From Symsagittifera roscoffensis (lineage: Eukaryota > Xenacoelomorpha > Acoela > Convolutidae), in assembly GCF_963678635.1 (NCBI RefSeq), contig NW_026970820.1, forward strand, positions 1,240,001-1,304,000: DNA of 64,000 nucleotides. The letters are read 5' to 3'. Position 1 is the first letter of the stretch; each line of letters opens with the position of its first letter. Below, piece after piece: positions 46,901 through 59,085 of the stretch. Made by a program: the position numbers and the translations under genes. The notes beneath the pieces were generated by a model. That model did no database searches, had not been told where the DNA came from, and saw nothing but the letters and a program-made list of their open reading frames with translations.

Positions 46901-48847
46901 ACCGTCATGGTTGCGACACGTTGCCACTTGAAGGCCTTTGTCTTCCACAAAAATGGAAGGCCGAAGTAAAAAAGGTAGCTCCGTGTCACAAATGTCTAGA
47001 TAATCAGGTCGTATACACGCCATGGAAGCGTTCACATTTGACTTGAAGCACTTGAAATCTTGCATCATATAATTTAGGAGATGATTGAAGCCAACGCCAC
47101 CGCACTCGTTCAAAAAAACGGATGCCCCACAGAAACATCGAACAGATGGAAAATTGTATTTTTTCATCGCTGTAACATAGTCAGCGCTTTTGTAGGTAGA
47201 TAAAAGTCGACGAAAATCATTTAATTGCCTGGTTACGTCTACAAAAACGTTTTCCGAAAAAGTCAGAAAACCATCTTTTATATTATTTTGTAGATCTGGC
47301 ACCCAAGACAACAGCAACTGGAACGGTAGTTTTGACGATAATTCAATTTTTTTGCGCAAAGTATTGATGACACAAGGCCACGCTGATGGCCATGAGGTCG
47401 AAAAGGAAGTGCTGCTGTATATAGCGCACAGAGAACAAACTTCAACATTTTCGGCTTGAAATTTCGGAATATACTTTCGTTTACAAATCAATTTTGTCGG
47501 CAAAGGCTGTAAAATGATGGGATCAAACAAGGTTGAAAATCGTTGGCAAGCATCGCATCGGATTTCAACATTCACAACATTCTTGTCGTTTGTTCTCATT
47601 ATCTCAAAATCTGTATCGAAGTTCGCTCTGAGCAAAAAATGGGGAACTTTCTGGCTCAATAAATCGTAATCAATGGCAAACTTTGTATTCAAATCTGTAC
47701 AAGTAAACCGCATTTTTTTTGAACCCTCAACTGATGCAGTTTTTCGACGGTTTCGTTTTCTCGTTTCATCAACTGGTAAACTGCAATAAAGTTTTTCACC
47801 TTTTGAATGCACGGTACTTGTACATGGACGATTGACAAGATTCAGGTTAGTTGACAATAAAGGAGTAACTGAAGAGTTATACACCTTTCGTATTGGCTCC
47901 CAATGTCGGTTTTGTAAGGATAGAAGCATATGGTGTTCTGCCACAACAGGAGGTGTAGGTGAATAGATCATCCAGCGACGGCTTTCATTTACATACACAA
48001 CTACATGCAAGCAAAATAAATAGCAGAATGTGGCTATCTCCAGATCACCACCATACGTCCCATTGGTGCTCATCTTTTCTCTTGCAATGTACTCGTGTCC
48101 ATTTATACAACCATCAGGGCCGTACAAATTGTAATGTAAAGGGGTAAAAGGCATCAAGGGAAGGTTTTCACATATTACTGATCTCAGCTGAGCTTCCAAA
48201 ACGACGGAGTTTGATCCACATATCAAAGATGCAAGCGAGCCGAACAAACAATTTCCATTACGAGCTATTGCATAAAACTCAATGGGATAGTCGGAAGGAT
48301 TCAGTTGAGCTGGCAGCATGTGAGCAAATTTTCCAAATGGTATATTCATCTTGCGGCAAGCCTCCTCATAAAACATTGTAGTCGGATGATTCAAGACGAT
48401 TGGCTTTTGCAAGGGAACCGAAACTGCTGGTATATCATTTTCTTCGCTTAAAGCGCGCTGATTAGTTGAGTCTTGCACAATATCAGCCTGGGATGAAAGT
48501 CCTTTTGTAGCTCCACTGTTATCAAGTGACAACTCGAAAGTATGCGGGAGCATTATTGAATCTGTCGCCTTATCTTCATTTTCAATTTTACGCGGCAAAT
48601 CGCAACTATGCGTGTTTCTTGAACTGTCATCAACATTTGTCAGAACAAAATCAAAGCGAGTTTTCTGAGGGTCACTATTCATCTCAAATCCCAAGCACTT
48701 ATCACAAACATCTTCACCGGTTCTGACAAATCGGACACATTGCTTGCACGTTTTCGTCGGATTTCTCTTCTTCTTTACAGGGCCAGGGTTACTCTCAACA
48801 CATCCAATGATGAGCAACAATTGTAAAAGCAATCTATAGAGAACCAT
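40966..48847 (-). pseudogene. Helitron Rep-helicase, copy B, single frameshift
   Basis: This has the same domain order as copy A and about 97-98% identity. The reading frame is open from ATG 48847 to an A-run at 45637-45645, where this copy has nine A on the coding strand against eight in copy A. The reading continues in another frame from there to the stop at 40966. The break falls after the cysteine-rich finger and before the Rep domain, so the frame from ATG 48847 would give the 2A, zinc-ribbon and OTU part only. The 2A-like GCVESNPGP, OTU Cys/His, HYH, two tyrosines and GPPGSGKS are all kept, so the loss is recent. The acceptor ttttttcag also lies 9 nt before the ATG. Slippage on the A-run could give some read-through, which is speculative. 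Confidence 0.88.
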
Positions 48848-48856
48848 TGTGCAGAC

Positions 48857-48866
48857 CTGAAAAAAA
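48857..48866 (-). promoter_or_regulatory. Splice acceptor upstream of the Rep-helicase start, copy B
   Basis: The acceptor is the same as in copy A. Copy B lacks the in-frame stop upstream, but translation would still be expected from the same ATG. Confidence 0.45.
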
Positions 48867-48943
48867 TACGCAATCACAGATGGCTGATATCATTGGCACA
48901 ATAGTCGAGCAAATTATTACAGAGAGGCAACCGTTGCAGAATT

Positions 48944-48949
48944 TTTATT
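48944..48949 (-). terminator. AATAAA poly(A) signal of the companion gene, copy B
   Basis: The hexamer is at the same place as in copy A. Confidence 0.4.
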
Positions 48950-49121
48950 GTTCTGGAATGAAACAAAATGACATTTTTAAGACTGCTGTTTTGTTACAAC
49001 AAGTATCACTTTCAAACAAAAATTTTTCATCGCACAAAATGGAAATTTTAAGCGGCTAGCACGGATACAAAAGCTATTGCTTAGTTCGGCGTTTCATATT
49101 TTTACTGAACTTTAATCTGGA

Positions 49122-50955
49122 TCATTTGTCCTTTCGGAACTTTTTCCTCGCAGATAATGACGAAAGAGAAACATCGTTGTCCTCTTGACTGGAAGATGCA
49201 TCATCGTCAAACAACTGCCTTGCTAATCCTGTTTTAGTTTCGGGCTCTTTTTCAGTGCAGGGTTCCTGAATTACCAGCCGGCCACTGAGGGAAGGAGAGG
49301 GGCCTGAAAAACAAGTATTTTTTTGCGCCACATGAAAACACTTTTGTGATGTTTACTAAAGGAAAACTTGCAACATAGATGGTCAGTACATGAATACGGA
49401 GGTTCTCTTTTCCGACAATTTTCTATCCCGGAGCCAGTGAGATCCATCGTGGACAAATGGTGCGGTGGAGGTGAGGCAGGAATGACAGATCGTTGCTCAT
49501 TCACAGATTCAGGGTTATGAACTCTGATTGACATCGTCTGCAAACGCGTCGCGTACAAAGCTCCAGGCCGGGCCATTTTGAAAACTTCGTGCACCATGTG
49601 CGTCGAAGTAGAAGGACCTTGGCCATCTTTCCATGCGCCGGAAGATTTACCGTCGAGTTTGGGCAACTTGGCTGATGTGAATTCTTTACAGGAGGCGAAG
49701 GGTTCAGCAGAAGACTCGTCTAGACTGGTATCTGCATAAAAACAACCGGTGAAGCCAAATATATGATTATAAGGAGAATATGGCAAAGATACTATACTTT
49801 AAAAAGTGAAATAGTTTTAGATGCACCTTGCTTGCTTCAAATATTATTATATGAAATAATAAAGATTTGAACAGAAAAACCTTCCGATGGCGTTCCATAT
49901 CGCATGTCTATCTGCTCCTCCGTCAGTGGCTCGTTCGGCTGGAGGTAGCTGATATGGAACACAAACTCTTCAGCTACAGAGTCGTTTTCATTGACTGCTG
50001 GCTTAAACCAGCCCTTAATGCGAAAACCCTGCTCAGCGTCAATGTTTTCAACCAACTGACGGATCTAAAAACAAAGGAGCCATTAGTACAGAAACAAAAC
50101 TTTAATAAACCCCTGAAAACATACGTTCGACAAGCATATTTGAACACTTACAGCTTCGTCCATGTCCAGGGGATCAAGTAGAGCGTTACTGAGGGGCCAC
50201 TTCCGTATGTTTTCATGAATGAATGTAACCGTTAGCGTGTTGCTAATAATAGATACTTCATCACGATCCACTGCATCAAATTCATCACACCCAAATGCCA
50301 GATGCAGCGACCAATGTTTCAGCGGGGGAGCTGTGGTACATGCACAGGACGATTTACCAGTTTGCCCATCACATAGAGCGCCGCTGCAGGTGTTATCTAT
50401 TGGAGATGCTGATACTACAAATACAGAGCGGGAAACAAAGTCAAAAAAGTTGTATGAAGCTTGTGCGACTTTGTTGGGAGGCTTCACTATAACACTGTTG
50501 CTCAACGGAGTGTCAATTGGCAGCACAGGATCGGGAACCTTAAGTAACGGGCTTTGAACGATTTGGCCATCGACTCGAGGCAGAATGACGACGGTATCCA
50601 TGCCTGGTTTCAGTTCCTTACTGTATCTCAGAAAGTCCCTCGATGCCTGCTCAGTTTCGGTGAACATCAGCACGACGTTCCGTGTTTCCGGGACTCCAAA
50701 TGCGTGAAACCGATCGTAGTTTTGCTGTACAGTTTTTATTTGGGGAGTCGTTTTATTTCCACGTCGCGGTTCCCAGATGGTAAATTTGCGTTTGTTTGCC
50801 GTTGAGTAAAGGTATGTCAGTTTCAGGAACGTTCGTTTTCCTCGTAGTCGTTTGTCATTGCTAATGAGGTCGCTGTACTGGATCTCCTCGCACATAGCGT
50901 TAACTCTCTCTTTACACTTGTCCAGATCCCAATCATGCTTCATGAAACCACTCAT
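49122..50955 (-). CDS. Four-exon companion protein of unknown family, copy B
   Basis: Exons are 50955-50152, 50064-49881, 49731-49390 and 49303-49122 on the minus strand. Exon lengths (804, 184, 342, 182) and phases equal those in copy A, and all three donor/acceptor pairs are kept. The introns vary more freely in length than the exons, which supports the model. The cysteine set, the LKPGMDTVVILPRVDG stretch and the basic C-terminus are all present. The acceptor before the ATG has changed from CAG to AAG, which may weaken it. As for copy A, a single-strand DNA-binding or regulatory role is inferred from its place beside the Rep-helicase. Confidence 0.7.
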
Positions 50956-51623
50956 TTTCAAGTAAACCAATCTTGAAACGAAGAACACACAAATTTGACT
51001 GTCTGAAGTAGCAGCTACAAATCCAATTGGACCCTATCTATGAAAACATTTGAAAAAAAAAACAAGATAAACAGAATAATTTTCTGCAAACCAACATGAC
51101 AAAATAAAAAACTGTTTGCAAAAGCCTCCAGTTTCGTAACTTAAAACATAAACTTGAGACACCCCTAATTGACCTTAACAGGAAGATTTTTCTACTCTTT
51201 TAGGTACTACAAAAAACATTAGAAGCATACAAAAAAAATGCAAAATTTGGAAACAAATTACGACAACTACTGCAGTAGAATCAACCTGAGAGGATGGAGA
51301 TGCGACGTTCGACCATCTGCTTGAAATGCACATCAACACATGTGAAAAATGAAGACGTAATGAAAAGCGCTTTTCATTTTTTGCAATGTCATTTATGTGT
51401 AGAGCGCGTAGCTATCAAACTATAACCGGACGCAGAAAAGTATTGATTAGTGAGTTTTAAATAAAAAAGAAACTGAATTTGAAATTAAATGGAATCACTA
51501 GTTTTGATGAAGCCAAAAAATCATTTTACAATGCTGGTGAAACATTGGCGCTGATTAGTGAAGTGACTTTACAGTATATATGCAACTGAAAGAATAGTAA
51601 GAAAAATGAAAAATAGATTTTTG

Positions 51624-51703
51624 ACCGGCTCTGGACTCGAACTCTCTCATTTCGCTCGTTAATTAACAACAGAGCACTTACCTATTGCGCCAACTGTTCT
51701 CCT
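51624..51703 (-). tRNA. tRNA-like sequence e (Asn-GTT-like), copy B
   Basis: The A- and B-boxes are kept. The extra segment between the anticodon arm and T-arm is about 5 nt shorter than in copy A. Confidence 0.42.
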
Positions 51704-52631
51704 TACAGCGCTGTTCTGAAATTTGTCTATCATGTTTCCTAATAACTTTAAAACTATCCGATATACATTCTCACCGGACCGAGAGCGCCATGATGCATAG
51801 TTATGCCAAGTCTCTCAATCCGAATTTGCTTCCTTGAAGTTTTCTACAGTTTTCTCAGTTTATCATGAATTTATCTGTATCTGGTCATGCATTCTGTAGG
51901 GCTTTCCGCAACCGAGTACGGCCTAAAATTAATAGTTTAAACCGCATAAACATTCGTTAGGGAAGTGCAAATGGAAATTATTTGACAAGCGTTGTTTCTT
52001 TATTGTGAAATTATGTGTTTGTGGAAACCGTTTTTTTTAACTAAAATAGATTAGGGACGTTTCAAATTGAAAAAAGGAAGGTACAAAATTAGATAATTGT
52101 ATCTCTATATTGAAATAAATGAATGACGGTTTTGGTTAAGCATTGACGTTGGAAACTTTGAGGGATGAAAAAACTGGCGCAATAAACAAAGAAAAACAAT
52201 TAACTGAGTTGATGGAAACTGATTAACACCACTCATATCTCAATAAAATGTGTATAAAAAAGCTGAAAAAACTGAAAGTCGTTAAAATCACTAGTTTATT
52301 TATTTAAAAAATGAGTGAAAACTGTTATAAAAACTCTAAAATTTGCAACGCAATCTAAAAATGGTTAAAAAAGACAAAGTAAAAAGATATCTTAAAATCA
52401 AAAACAATTGCTTACAAAGTTCAATATAATTATTTATCAAAAAAAAATAGTTGCAGCGGTCATAGAAAAGAAAAACGGTTCTAGATACGAAATAACTATA
52501 TATTGATCTGCAAATAAATTAACCAACACACACATTGAAAATAACTGCCAAACTAATATGCAATTTACGTTCAATTTTTCAAAAAAAAAGTCGACACAAT
52601 TTAATTGATGAAACAAAAAACTGTTCGTTCA

Positions 52632-52699
52632 CAGTGGGACTCGAACCTTTGCCAGGAGTAACCCAGCCATTTACTTTAAGTATTAAGCTAAAGCACCAC
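52632..52699 (-). tRNA. tRNA-like sequence f1, copy B
   Basis: This is the first of three tandem copies, with the B-box kept and a T6 run downstream. Confidence 0.4.
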
Positions 52700-52968
52700 A
52701 TAAATGCACAAACAGCAATGAATATTATAGCAAGCAATTTTTAGAAACACCTTTAAAAGCCTATATACGTTCTTAAACTTAGTTGGCTGAGAGCGCGAGT
52801 GACACACATTCCCGTCCTCCCATCTTAAGTGCAAATAATAAGTTGGCTTTACCGTCTCATAAGGAAATGTGTATCGAGTCTCTCAGTACCAGGGGGGATA
52901 ATTTACTGTTTGGAATGTATCTAAATAAAGAGCTAATAAATGGACAGCATCAATAAAACTTTCGTTCA

Positions 52969-53036
52969 CACTAGGACTCGAACCACTGCCAGGAGTAACC
53001 CAGCCATTTACTTGAAGTATTAAGCTAATGCACCAC
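52969..53036 (-). tRNA. tRNA-like sequence f2, copy B
   Basis: This is the second tandem copy, with the same T-arm change as f2 in copy A. Confidence 0.4.
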
Positions 53037-53311
53037 ATAAATTAGCAAACAGCAATTATTATTATAGCAAGCAAATATTAGAAACAACTTTAAAAGACTA
53101 TATACGTTCTTAAACTTAGTTGGCTGAGAGCGCGAGTGACACACATTCCCGTCCTCCCATCTTAAGTGCGAATAATAAATTGGCCTTACCGTTTTATAAG
53201 GAAATGTGTACCGAGTCTCTCAGTACCGGGGGGGGGGGCGATAATTTACTGTTTTTAATGTACCTAAAAAAAGAGCTAATAAATGGACATCATGAAAAAA
53301 ACTTTCTTTCA

Positions 53312-53379
53312 CAGTGGGACTCGAACCACTGCCAGGAGCAACCCAGCCATTTACTTTAAGTACTAAGCTAAAGCACCGC
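53312..53379 (-). tRNA. tRNA-like sequence f3, copy B
   Basis: This is the third tandem copy, with the CAGTGG/CCACTG arm kept. Confidence 0.4.
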
Positions 53380-53710
53380 AAAAATTGACAAACGTCAATG
53401 AAAATTATAGCAGTCAAGTTTTAGACACAACTTTAAAAGCCTATATACGTTCTTAAATTTAGTTGGCTGAGAGCGCGAGTGACACACATTCCCGTCATCC
53501 CATCTTAAGTGCAAATAATAAATTGGCTTTACCGTTTCATAAGGAAATGTGTATCGAGTCTCTCAGTACCGGGGGGGGGATAATTTACTGTTTTCAAGGT
53601 TTCTAAATAAAGAGCTAATAAATGGACAGCATCTAAATGAAGTTGAAAATGGCTGCAAATAAAACAAATGTTATAACAAAAAACAACTCAATGGGTTTAT
53701 AAGTACGAAT

Positions 53711-53778
53711 TATGGCGCAGCGGTTCAATGTTGCATTTGCAACCAAGGAGAGGTAGATCAAATCCGCTACACGCCAAA
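53711..53778 (+). tRNA. tRNA-like sequence g (Ala-TGC-like), copy B
   Basis: Only five of the seven acceptor pairs seen in copy A remain (TATGGCG against CGCCAAA). The T-arm has one change and TTTGCAA is kept. Confidence 0.45.
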
Positions 53779-54263
53779 AAATTTTCGGCCCTTCTTTTTT
53801 TACTTCAGTTCCGAAAAAAAAAGGCGCTCGACTGTTTTTCAAAAAAGTTGTGAGAAAATGAGCTGTATAGACACGTAACAGTAAGCCGATGAAAGAAACG
53901 ACACGTGACATTGAGAATCGAACTTTAAGTTCTGCTATTTTGGAAGGGATTCCGGGCCACATAAAATTTACTACAAATGCAGTGGAGCAACCATCCAAAA
54001 ATTGAAACAACTCTATTCTAGGTTGAAAAACCGAAAATTTGTCGGGCATTTTATCTACGATCTATAGGACAAGGCAAAGATTGTAAAAAACATGGTTCAC
54101 ACAGGATACCAATTTTTTGAAAATTACAGTCATAGTTTTTCGATTGTTAAGGTAACGTGTCTTTACTTATGTTGCATTGTTACGTGTCTATATTTTCAGA
54201 AGTCGAAGAAGACACAAACTGACATATTTGATAATTGATTTAACTCCGTAAAAAAATAGTTCA

Positions 54264-54322
54264 CGTCGAGTTTCGAACTGAGGCTACTGGCGTAAGAGTA
54301 GAGCACTTCTGCACTGTGCCAT
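54264..54322 (-). tRNA. tRNA-like sequence h, copy B
   Basis: It matches copy A apart from two changes in the anticodon and T-arm region. Confidence 0.35.
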
Positions 54323-54443
54323 TTGTTCTTGCTTTAACTGTTGATAAAATTATTTTTGTGAACACATGTAATCATCCTTTACACGTGATGCAGAAACAAG
54401 CTAAGGCTCCTAAGACAGATTTGAAAATTTGTCTAAAAATATT

Positions 54444-54516
54444 ACCTGCTCGGAATCGAACCATCAGACACTGTTTTGGTGGAGATGACGTATACGCTCA
54501 GCTATTTACCCTGCTA
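54444..54516 (-). tRNA. tRNA-like sequence i, copy B
   Basis: The boxes are kept; one change weakens the CTGCT arm. Confidence 0.38.
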
Positions 54517-54663
54517 TAATTAGACAAAGCAGCATATAAAAAAGCACCGATTTATGTCGAAGAAGACAGCTTGCGCTACCAATCTTTTGTAATGGAAAAT
54601 ATGAGCGCTGTCCTAAATTCGTGAACATTAAGTTATAATGGAAATGACTAAAAGCAAACTGAG

Positions 54664-55065
54664 CTTGCTTAGTAGAAAACAAAAAACTTGGGAATGCGCG
54701 TATAATGAGTAATAAGAAATGTGCTCTAAGGCACTGAATATTTAGTTAGGAATTGAAACTATAACATTGTGCACCAAAACAATTTCAAAAGAAGAAACTG
54801 TCCCTGTCTGCTGACAATGGAATTCTTGGTTTGCAATAACCAAAATATGTTTGAAATTTGTTAGAACAACGGTTATATGATTTGAAACATGGTCGAACAG
54901 ATAAGGTCAAAATTTTTAATTCTGTGCCAACTTCAACATTTCACTAACTTATACCCAAAAATGTTTACAAATTTTTTCTCGAAATTGTCAGCAAAATAGT
55001 TACTTTTTACTATGGAATAATTTTTATCCCGAACAATTGAATTTCTGGAAAAAAAAATTTTTTTA
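54664..55065. other. Sequence present only beside copy B
   Basis: The ~400 bp after the point where copies A and B diverge have no match elsewhere in the window that I can see. It is either the original continuation of the large unit that copy A has lost, or an insertion. No gene seen. Confidence 0.4.
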
Positions 55066-56570
55066 ATTAAAAAAAACAGGTGCGAATGCTTGTAACTCAT
55101 GTAAATAGACTCTGTGAACTTTTTTAAAAAGGTTTTCAAGGCGAAAGCCCTAAATCTTACCGAAAGAGATATAAGGCCAAAAAAACACATTTTTGACGGC
55201 TTCGGAAAAGTTTAGAAAATTCTTACTGAAGTTTTTGAGAAAGTTCGCATGTTTCGCGGTTTTGAGTATATAGTACTTATTGTGGGATAATATGAGTTGT
55301 TAATCTGAAAAACTGGTAAAGACAAAAAATTTCAAAAACAATAGTCTACACCGACTGATAAGAAGCTGGAACAATCAATCAAAAAACTTTTTAATTATTT
55401 TTTACTATTTACTTGTTTACCAAAGACTTTTTTTTCGAAATTTGGGTATTAGTATTTGTAGTAATTTATTACTAAGTGGCCACAGAAAAAACTTCTAAAA
55501 ACCACAATTTATAAGCATTTTTGATAAAATATTACTCTACACGTACTAAATCGACTATGGCAAGCTCAAATATGCCATCAAACCTCACTTTTTCTCATTT
55601 TTAAACAATTTTATTTTTTTTTGAAAAAATATGTTGAGTCAGAAACGTTAAAAATCATTTTTTTTTAAAAAGTGAAAAAAAACTGGTCCAATCGATTCAT
55701 TTCACTAAGCTGAACTTCATGAACCTGTTTAGAATGATTTTCATGACCAAAGACGTAAAATTTACCCATTTTGAGAAAAGTCGAAAAAACACATTTTTGG
55801 TTAACGATAAAAAGTGGAAAGAGTGGGAAAAATGGTCTTAAAAATAAAACCATGGAAAAGTGGCATTAACAAACTGCCATTATCTCGTCAATTCATGGCC
55901 GCATGCAAAAAATTGGAAAGATTAAACGAGTTGTTACTGAGGACGAGACTTTTTTTTAGGAATTTGGCTATTAGTATTTGTAGTAATATAGTAGTAACTG
56001 ACAATAGGAAAAAAATTCGTAAAAACCACAATTTTCAACCAATTTTGATAGTTTAATACTCTATACCTACTAAATCGACTATGGCAAGCTCAAATAAACC
56101 ATCGAAACTCACTTTTTCTCACTTTTGAACAATTTTATTTTTTTGACAAAAAATGTTGAGTCAAAAACGTTAAAAATCATTTTTTTTCAAAAAGTCAAAA
56201 AAAATTTGTCCAATCAATACAATTCACTCAGCTACACTTTATGAACCTGTTTAGAATGGTTTTCATGACCAAAGACTTAAAATTTATCCATTTTGAGAAA
56301 AGTCCAAAAAACACCTTTTTAGTTAACGCAAAAAAGTGGAAAAAGTGGGAAAAATGGTCTTCAAAATGAAACCATCGAAAAGTGGCATTAACAAACTGCC
56401 ATTATTTCGTCAATTCAGACCCGCATGCAAAAAATTAGGAAGTTCTGACGAAACGTTTTGGAGAACGTGAAAGTTTTCAGCAAAAAGGTATATGTATATT
56501 TTTTATAGTACTTCTGCCCGGGAGGGGCCCCTACCCCTCCCTAATTGCTTTTTTTGCTACACGCGACCAT
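55066..56570. repeat. 522-bp repeat array of the large unit, copy B
   Basis: The first part is strongly diverged. Cores lie at 55901 and 56423 (522 bp apart), with hairpin A at 56520-56541 and CTAG at 56571-56574. Confidence 0.7.
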
Positions 56571-56574
56571 CTAG

Positions 56575-59085
56575 AGGCAGAGCAGGCGCCCCACCCACCC
56601 AACCTGTCTGCTTCACCCACCCACCCAATCAGTCAGGATTTGTCCGTTTTTTCGTTTTTCCGATTCGAATCATTCCGTAGGTGAAGTCGAGTTGTGATGT
56701 GCCCCAAGACAGACATAGAGGTTTGACGATCACGTGTCCCACTATTTGATAGATCATTCGAATAAGTTTTTTCTAATCGATTTGCAAATTCTGGGCTGGA
56801 TATCAATATATATGCCTTCATCACAGATGTCATCGAAGCAAAAAGAGCACCGTGTAGGATCCATAATTATATCCCAAATGGACAATGCTAAGAAGCAGGA
56901 ACCTTCGAAATATATTTCTATTAAATTAAGATACAATGTCTCATAAATGAAACAAAAACTCCCCCCTCAAGTGCAAGTTTTCCAGAAAACTGTAAATGCT
57001 GAAAAGTAACAACGCAACACAGCGGCTGCTCTTTATTCTCTGCTCTTCATTCGAGGTCCCGGATGCCCCGAACTGGGACCACATGGGTCCCAGGGAGCAT
57101 CCTATATAATTTTAGGCATAAAATATACAATCATGAGAACCAAAACTCTAATCAGTTTTTTGTTTTTCTTCTCTATACAAAGGGTATACAATTGCTTTTC
57201 TGTTTTAAAGAGCCTGTTATACTATCAAACAAAACATTACAGTTAAATTATAAATTCAAAACTTTTCCGTTTTTGAAACAAAATAGTTTATTTTGAGCCG
57301 CAATTAAACCTTCTAGCTCAGTAAAGTAACGAGCACTCTAGTTACACTACTCAACGCAAAAATTTCTGTGAAAAAATACAACTGAATCTGTTTTTTTTGT
57401 AAACAAAGGTTCCATTGTTTTTCGTTTCGTTTATAATTAGGATTGGATACTTTATTAGTTGAAATCGAACAGAAACAAGTATTAAAAATTTTGTACCCCC
57501 TTCAATCAATTTTGACACAAAAATACCAGACGCCATTAGTCAAACAATGGCAAGCTCAAATAATCCATCAAAAACCACTTTTTTTCATTTTTAAAATTGA
57601 ATTTGTTTTCGACCAAAAAATAGTAGATGAAATTGGAAAAAAAAGATAATTTCCTGAATATGAAAAAATTGGTGTCGAACTGTCTTATCCATAGAAACAC
57701 TTGCTATGAACCTATTCAAAAAAGTTTTGTTGAGCAATGCCAAAAAAATTACCCCTTTTGAGAAAAATTCAAAAAACACATTTCTGGTTAACTCAAAAAA
57801 GTGGAAAAAGTGGGAAACGGTTTCTTCAAAATGAAACCATCCAAAAGTGGCACTAACTAAGTGCCCTTATTTTGTAAATTCAGACCCGCATGCGAAAAAT
57901 GACAAAAACCTTTCGGGATTTTTTCGAGAACAGATTAGTTTCTCCGGAATTTAGGTAATTACTATTTTCATTACTATAGTTATAATTAAACTCAAATCTG
58001 AAAGACGTAAAAACTACAATTTTTAATCAATTTTGACAAATGAATGATCAAAAACCACTAAAATGGCTATGGCAATCTCGAATCTACCATCAGAAACCAT
58101 TTTTTCCCATTTTTGAAAAATTTCATTTTTTTAAAAATAAATGTTGAGTCACAAACGGGAAAAACCATATTTTTTCAAAAAGTCAAAACAATTTGTTCAA
58201 TTTAAACCAATTCATTAGGCCAGACATTAGGAGCCTGTTCAGAATGGTTTTCATAATCAAAGCAGCAAAATTTACCCATTTTGAGAAAAGTCGAAAAAAC
58301 ACCTTTTTTGTTAACTTAAAAAAGTGGAAAAAGTGGGAACAGGGGTCTTCAAAAAGATACCATCCAAAAGTGGCATAAACAAACTGCCACTACTTTGTCA
58401 AATCAGACCTGCATGCGAACAATAAGAAAAGTCTGACGAGAAGTTTTTGAGAACAGACTAGTTTTACCGGAATTTTCGTAGTACTATATTGTTTACTATA
58501 GTAATAATTAAAGTCAAATCTAAAAAATCGTAAAAACTACAATTTTTATTCAATTTTGACAATTTAATGATCAAAACCCAATAAATTGACTACGGCAAGG
58601 TGAAATACACTATCAAAAAGCATTTTTTCTCATTTTCGAAATTTTTTATTTTTTTGAGGAAAAATGTTGAGTCAGAAAAGGGAAAAATCATTTTTTTTTA
58701 AAAAGTCGAAAAAAATTGTTCCCTTCAAATTGATTCATTAGGCCACACTTTAGGAACCTGTTTAAAATGGTTTTCAAGTCCAAAGCCGTAAAACTTACCC
58801 ATTTTGAGAAAAGCCCAAAAAACACCTTTTTAGTTAACGCAAAAAAGTGGAAAAAGTGGGAAAAATGGTCTTCAAAATGAAACCATCAAAAAGTGGCATT
58901 AACAAACTGCCATTATTTCGTCAATTCAGACCCGCATGCAAAAATTGAGGAAGTTCTGACGAGACGTTTTGTAGAACGTGAAAGTTTCCAGCAAAAAGGT
59001 ACATGTATAATTTTTATAGTACTTTTGCACGGGAGGGGCCCCTACCCCTCCCTAATTGCTTTTTTTGCTACACGCGACCATCTAG
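56575..59085. mobile_element. Short array unit 11
   Basis: The tag is aggcagagcaggcg, followed by CCCCACCCACCCAACC. The header matches 4640-5040 and the array matches 3095-4600, so two different parents are visible. Hairpin B is at 57061-57102. Cores lie at 57888, 58411 and 58934. Hairpin A is at 59031-59052 and CTAG at 59082-59085. No gene seen. Confidence 0.6.

Larger units (their letters stand above)
52632..53635. repeat. Three tandem ~340-bp modules carrying tRNA-like sequences, copy B
   Basis: The number and order are the same as in copy A (starts 52632, 52969, 53312), so the triplication predates the split of the two large units. Lengths of the G-runs after CAGTACC differ. Confidence 0.8.
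37405..56570 (-). mobile_element. Large (19 kb) Helitron-type unit, copy B
   Basis: The layout is as in copy A, about 97-98% identical over the coding block (37405-54663). The neighbours differ: the unit to its left has a GGAAGGGG hairpin A and the unit to its right a different header class, so a simple duplication of one long segment does not explain the pair. Right of 54663 it holds about 400 bp absent from copy A before the array resumes. Hairpin A is at 56520-56541. Confidence 0.75.
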
